Source of the DNA: 66-474 sp051962095
GTDB taxonomy: Bacteria > Pseudomonadota > Gammaproteobacteria > Xanthomonadales > Rhodanobacteraceae
Length of the DNA: 7,982 bases
Reading direction: 5' to 3'
Assembly: GCA_051962095.1 (NCBI GenBank)
Contig: JBQCCP010000032.1
Span: 1 to 7,982, forward strand
Part shown: one piece after another, positions 6,486 through 7,982 of the stretch
How the letters are laid out: each line of letters opens with the position of its first letter
Numbering within the stretch: position 1 is the first letter of the stretch
Program-made: the position numbers and the translations under genes
Notes under the pieces: model-generated
What the model saw: the letters and a program-made list of their open reading frames with translations, nothing else
What the model was told of the DNA's origin: nothing
Database searches by the model: none

Positions 6486-7001
6486 ATGTCGCTCACGCCC
6501 CCTTTCAACCTGCAACGCTGGATCGACGAACACCGCCACCTGCTGAAGCCGCCGGTGGGCAACAAGTGCATCGTCGACGGCGACTTCATCGTGATGATCG
6601 TGGGCGGCCCGAACGCGCGCACCGACTATCACTGGGACGAAGGCCCCGAATTCTTTTATCAGCTCGAAGGCGAGATGGTGTTGCGCGTGCAGGACGATGG
6701 CCACCGCCACGACATTCCGGTCCGCGCCGGCGAGATCTTCTATCTGCCGCCGCGCACGCCGCACTCGCCGCAACGGATGCCCGATTCGATCGGTCTGGTG
6801 ATCGAGCGGCGCCGGCTGCCGCACGAGAAGGATGGCCTGCTGTGGTTCTGCGCGAAGTGCAACCACAAACTCTACGAGGAGTACTTCATCCTCGGCAGCA
6901 TTGAAAAGGATTTTCCACCGGTGTTCGAGCGCTATTACGGTTCGCTGGAAGCGCGCACCTGCAAACACTGCGGACATGTCGACCAGCCGCCGGCAAAGTG
7001 A
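6486..7001 (+). CDS. nbaC: 3-hydroxyanthranilate 3,4-dioxygenase
   Basis: This cupin dioxygenase opens the ring of 3-hydroxyanthranilate with O2. The product cyclises to quinolinate (NAD synthesis from tryptophan by the kynurenine route) or is catabolised further. The product has 171 residues, typical of the bacterial enzyme. The catalytic Fe(II) ligands by family pattern are H49, E55 (DYHWDEGPEFF) and H93 (RTPHSP). R45 and R97 fit the conserved substrate-binding arginines. C122/C125 (FCAKC) and C159/C162 (TCKHC) form the second, rubredoxin-like iron site found in bacterial members. The ATG at 6486 starts the family N-terminus (MSLTPPFNLQRWI) and has only a weak GGGA upstream; the frame is open further 5' but not family-like. 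A poor promoter candidate (TTTTCC 6431-6436, 17 nt, TAAGGT 6454-6459) precedes it. No other kynurenine-pathway gene is visible. It converges on tRNA-Leu 14 bp downstream. Confidence 0.96.
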   Translation: MSLTPPFNLQRWIDEHRHLLKPPVGNKCIVDGDFIVMIVGGPNARTDYHWDEGPEFFYQLEGEMVLRVQDDGHRHDIPVRAGEIFYLPPRTPHSPQRMPDSIGLVIERRRLPHEKDGLLWFCAKCNHKLYEEYFILGSIEKDFPPVFERYYGSLEARTCKHCGHVDQPPAK

Positions 7002-7015
7002 ACGCTCGAAGAACC

Positions 7016-7103
7016 TGGTGCGCGGGGCGGGACTCGAACCCGCACGGCTGTTGAGGCCAGGGGATTTTAAGTCCCCTGCGTCTACCGGTTTCGCCACCCG
7101 CGC
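7016..7103 (-). tRNA. tRNA-Leu(UAA), CCA encoded
   Basis: On the minus strand the gene starts GCGCGGG (7097-7103), which pairs fully with CCCGCGC before the discriminator A and an encoded CCA (7016-7018). The anticodon stem GGGGA/TCCCC encloses the loop CTTAAAA with anticodon TAA (plus-strand 7067-7069). A long class II variable arm and a perfect T-arm (GCGGG/CCCGC with loop TTCGAGT) complete the cloverleaf, 85 nt plus CCA. It lies tail to tail with the dioxygenase gene and no clear terminator separates them. A tRNA-Cys remnant lies just upstream. Confidence 0.97.
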
Positions 7104-7122
7104 GTTTTGCACGCCGTTGGCT

Positions 7123-7152
7123 ATGGTAGCCGCGCTTACTGGAATGCCGGAA
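7123..7152 (-). promoter_or_regulatory. Candidate promoter directly upstream of tRNA-Leu
   Basis: On the minus strand TTCCGG (7147-7152) and TACCAT (7123-7128) are 18 nt apart, giving a start near 7116, about 12 nt before the mature tRNA 5' end. A GC-rich stretch follows the -10 box, as in many stable-RNA promoters. If real, tRNA-Leu would remain expressed even though the upstream tRNA-Cys gene is disrupted. Confidence 0.4.
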
Positions 7153-7184
7153 CTGCCGAGTCCTGGCTCCGCAAGCGCATGGTA

Positions 7185-7230
7185 AGGCCAGGGTCGGAAT
7201 CGAACCGGCGTACGCGGATTTGCAGTCCGG
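7185..7230 (-). pseudogene. 3' half of tRNA-Cys(GCA); likely attachment-site remnant
   Basis: On the minus strand the anticodon arm (loop CTGCAAA, anticodon GCA at plus 7221-7223), a 4-nt variable loop, the T-arm (GCCGG, TTCGATT, CCGAC) and the acceptor 3' strand CCTGGCC (7186-7192) followed by U73 are in correct register. The matching 5' acceptor strand GGCCAGG and a normal D-arm are absent from the sequence that should precede the anticodon arm. The T-stem has one C-A mismatch (positions 50/64), the outer anticodon-stem pair is C-C, and the encoded CCA is displaced by two bases (TTACCA). A 3' tRNA fragment of this kind is the usual footprint of a tyrosine integrase at the far end of an island. 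It cannot encode a working tRNA as it stands. Confidence 0.8.
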
Positions 7231-7320
7231 AGCCAAATTGAGCAATGGCGCGGATTGCAGACTGTTTCATGTTCCGCAAACCCGATGCATTGCAGCCCAC
7301 GAAACCCGCATCGCGCTTAG

Positions 7321-7512
7321 AGCGTCGGAAAATTGCGGAAAGACTTTTCCCCGTGGAACATCGTGGCCGAGAAGGCGCTGGCGCACCGCATCCCGAACGA
7401 AGCCGAGGCCGCATATCGACGCGGTGAACTACTGCGCAAGCGGCGCGATTTGATGGACGCGTGGGCCGAATACCTGTCAAAGGATTTTGCCCCGTCATCG
7501 GCCGCAGCCTGA
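7321..7512 (+). pseudogene. C-terminal remnant of a P4-type tyrosine recombinase/integrase
   Basis: The frame bounded by TAG (7318-7320) and TGA (7510-7512) encodes 63 residues that match the C-terminal pattern of P4-like integrases: W at 7354-7356, then EKALAH (His at 7384-7386), then AEAAYRRGELLRKRRDLM with the Tyr at 7414-7416, then DAWAEYL. The Tyr in AAYRR is the expected nucleophile, and the His lies in the LAH motif that precedes it in this family. The N-terminal arm-binding and core domains, the first catalytic Arg and any credible start codon are missing, so this is a broken gene. It lies about 90 bp from the tRNA-Cys remnant, as expected for an island end. Identity is from pattern recognition only. 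Confidence 0.7.
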
Positions 7513-7599
7513 CCGCTGTTGTCGGCTCGCCTGACTCGGGGGCGCGAGCAGTGTCGCGGTTTGCGCGTGGCGTCGGTATCGGCTCACGCCGCGAGACAG

Positions 7600-7617
7600 T
7601 GTAGGGATTACCCTACA
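7600..7617. promoter_or_regulatory. Perfect palindrome at the translation start of the zinc-ribbon gene
   Basis: The arms TGTAGGG (7600-7606) and CCCTACA (7611-7617) flank the 4-nt centre ATTA and end 3 nt before the ATG at 7621. It covers the region where a ribosome-binding site would lie; only a weak AGAG follows. It could be a repressor operator of the kind common in mobile elements, or an RNA hairpin that blocks initiation. The symmetry is seen directly; the role is inferred. Confidence 0.5.
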
Positions 7618-7620
7618 GAG

Positions 7621-7896
7621 ATGGGTCGCTACGTCGAAATCACGCCACCTGGTGCCTGCGACGCGTGCGGGAAGCCGTGCATCACGCTCGACCAGGTTGG
7701 CATCCGCTGCTTCCACTGCCACGCCGGCGTGTTCATGTCGCGCCAGTGGTTCACGTTCTGGCGCGATGACTTCGGGCGATGGATCGCGACGCCGAGGGAG
7801 GATCTCGATGTAGTGAAGATGGAAGCGGATCGAGAGAGAGTGCGGGGTCAGGCTCCGCTATCCGCGGTGGCGGTCATCGTGCACGCACCCGAATAG
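7621..7896 (+). CDS. Small zinc-ribbon protein, function unknown, C-terminus possibly altered
   Basis: The product has 91 residues. Residues 1-65 look like a real compact domain: C13-x2-C16 (CDAC), with a further C20, and C30-x2-C33 (CFHC) form a probable zinc ribbon, followed by an aromatic stretch (RQWFTFWRDDFGRWI, 41-55). Such domains bind nucleic acid or protein. The family is not recognised. The tail after about residue 70 is Ala/Val-rich and overlaps the 3' end of a minus-strand reading frame by 49 nt, so the original C-terminus may have been replaced at a junction near 7840. The ATG at 7621 is chosen because the sequence before it holds a palindrome and, further upstream in frame, Arg-rich text of low coding quality. 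It is the first intact gene to the right of the integrase remnant and is probably island cargo. Confidence 0.6.
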   Translation: MGRYVEITPPGACDACGKPCITLDQVGIRCFHCHAGVFMSRQWFTFWRDDFGRWIATPREDLDVVKMEADRERVRGQAPLSAVAVIVHAPE

Positions 7897-7982
7897 ATAG
7901 CCGTTCCGCCGTTCCCGAAATACAGCGTCAGGCTCTGCGTGTTCGTCTTGGTGCCTTGGTTGTTCGAACTGGCGCTGATGGA
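7848..7982 (-). CDS. C-terminal end of an unidentified, possibly exported, protein (cut by the window edge)
   Basis: The minus-strand frame ends at TGA (7848-7850) and runs open to the right edge, giving 44 residues. The segment is rich in Ser, Thr, Asn and Gly and contains QSLTLYFGNGGTAIY and a single Cys in GACTM. That composition suits a surface, pilus or phage structural protein with beta structure, but no family is recognised. It overlaps the end of the zinc-ribbon gene tail to tail. The stop codon lies within GGGGTCAGGCTCCGC (plus strand), which resembles short intergenic repeats. Confidence that it is coding is moderate, from codon use and plausible protein text. Confidence 0.45.
   Translation of the reverse strand, partial: SISASSNNQGTKTNTQSLTLYFGNGGTAIYSGACTMTATADSGA

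Noticed and set aside
6453..7112. 219-codon minus-strand frame across the dioxygenase and tRNA-Leu
   Set aside because: It runs through a tRNA gene and is antisense to a well-supported enzyme.
7180..7250. Complete tRNA-Cys gene
   Set aside because: The anticodon, T-arm and 3' acceptor strand fit, but the sequence about 33 nt before the anticodon does not pair with CCTGGCC and no D-arm forms, so only a 3' half is supported.
7245..7453. Small plus-strand frames covering 7220-7453
   Set aside because: They overlap the tRNA-Cys remnant and run out of frame with the recognisable integrase segment; no independent protein features are visible.
1..7982. CRISPR array
   Set aside because: No regularly spaced repeat units of suitable length were seen. 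The three TTGCAG hexamers near the att remnant are too short and too few.

Overview
The window looks like chromosomal DNA of a GC-rich gammaproteobacterium, most likely of the Xanthomonadales (Xanthomonadaceae or Rhodanobacteraceae). This rests on protein resemblance (ParE, S15, PNPase, a xanthomonalisin-like sedolisin, a kynurenine-pathway dioxygenase), the high GC content and a tRNA cluster of gammaproteobacterial type. The genus is an inference, because no search was run.

Layout, left to right. (1) Positions 1-1307 hold a minus-strand rpsO-pnp block: the N-terminal third of polynucleotide phosphorylase (running off the left edge), then ribosomal protein S15 with its own promoter and a long hairpin in its leader. 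(2) Positions 1354-1654 hold a small exported Ala/Lys/His-rich protein closed by a strong intrinsic terminator. (3) Positions 1820-4145 hold a complete secreted peptidase of family S53 (sedolisin) with its own candidate terminator. (4) The intergenic region 4146-4421 separates the peptidase from the divergently transcribed parE (topoisomerase IV subunit B, 4422-6317). A palindromic repeat of the CGTCATTCC...GGAATCC type follows parE. (5) Positions 6486-7001 hold 3-hydroxyanthranilate 3,4-dioxygenase, convergent with an intact tRNA-Leu(UAA) on the minus strand (7016-7103).

Right end (7180-7982): this part is accessory. A 3' half of tRNA-Cys(GCA) lies just upstream of tRNA-Leu(UAA), where a complete gene would be expected in the conserved Gly-Cys-Leu tRNA array (glyW-cysT-leuZ in E. 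coli). Its 5' half is absent. To its right are a 5'-truncated C-terminal piece of a P4-type tyrosine integrase, a small zinc-ribbon gene with a perfect palindrome at its ribosome-binding region, and the C-terminus of an unidentified minus-strand protein. The simplest reading is the attR-like end of an integrative element or degraded island that inserted into tRNA-Cys, with the island continuing past the right edge.

The genes do not form one system: translation and RNA decay (rpsO, pnp), DNA topology (parE), NAD synthesis or tryptophan breakdown (dioxygenase) and secreted proteolysis sit side by side as separate transcription units. The observations most worth following are the disrupted tRNA-Cys junction with its flanking genes, the rpsO leader structure, and the palindrome-controlled zinc-ribbon gene.
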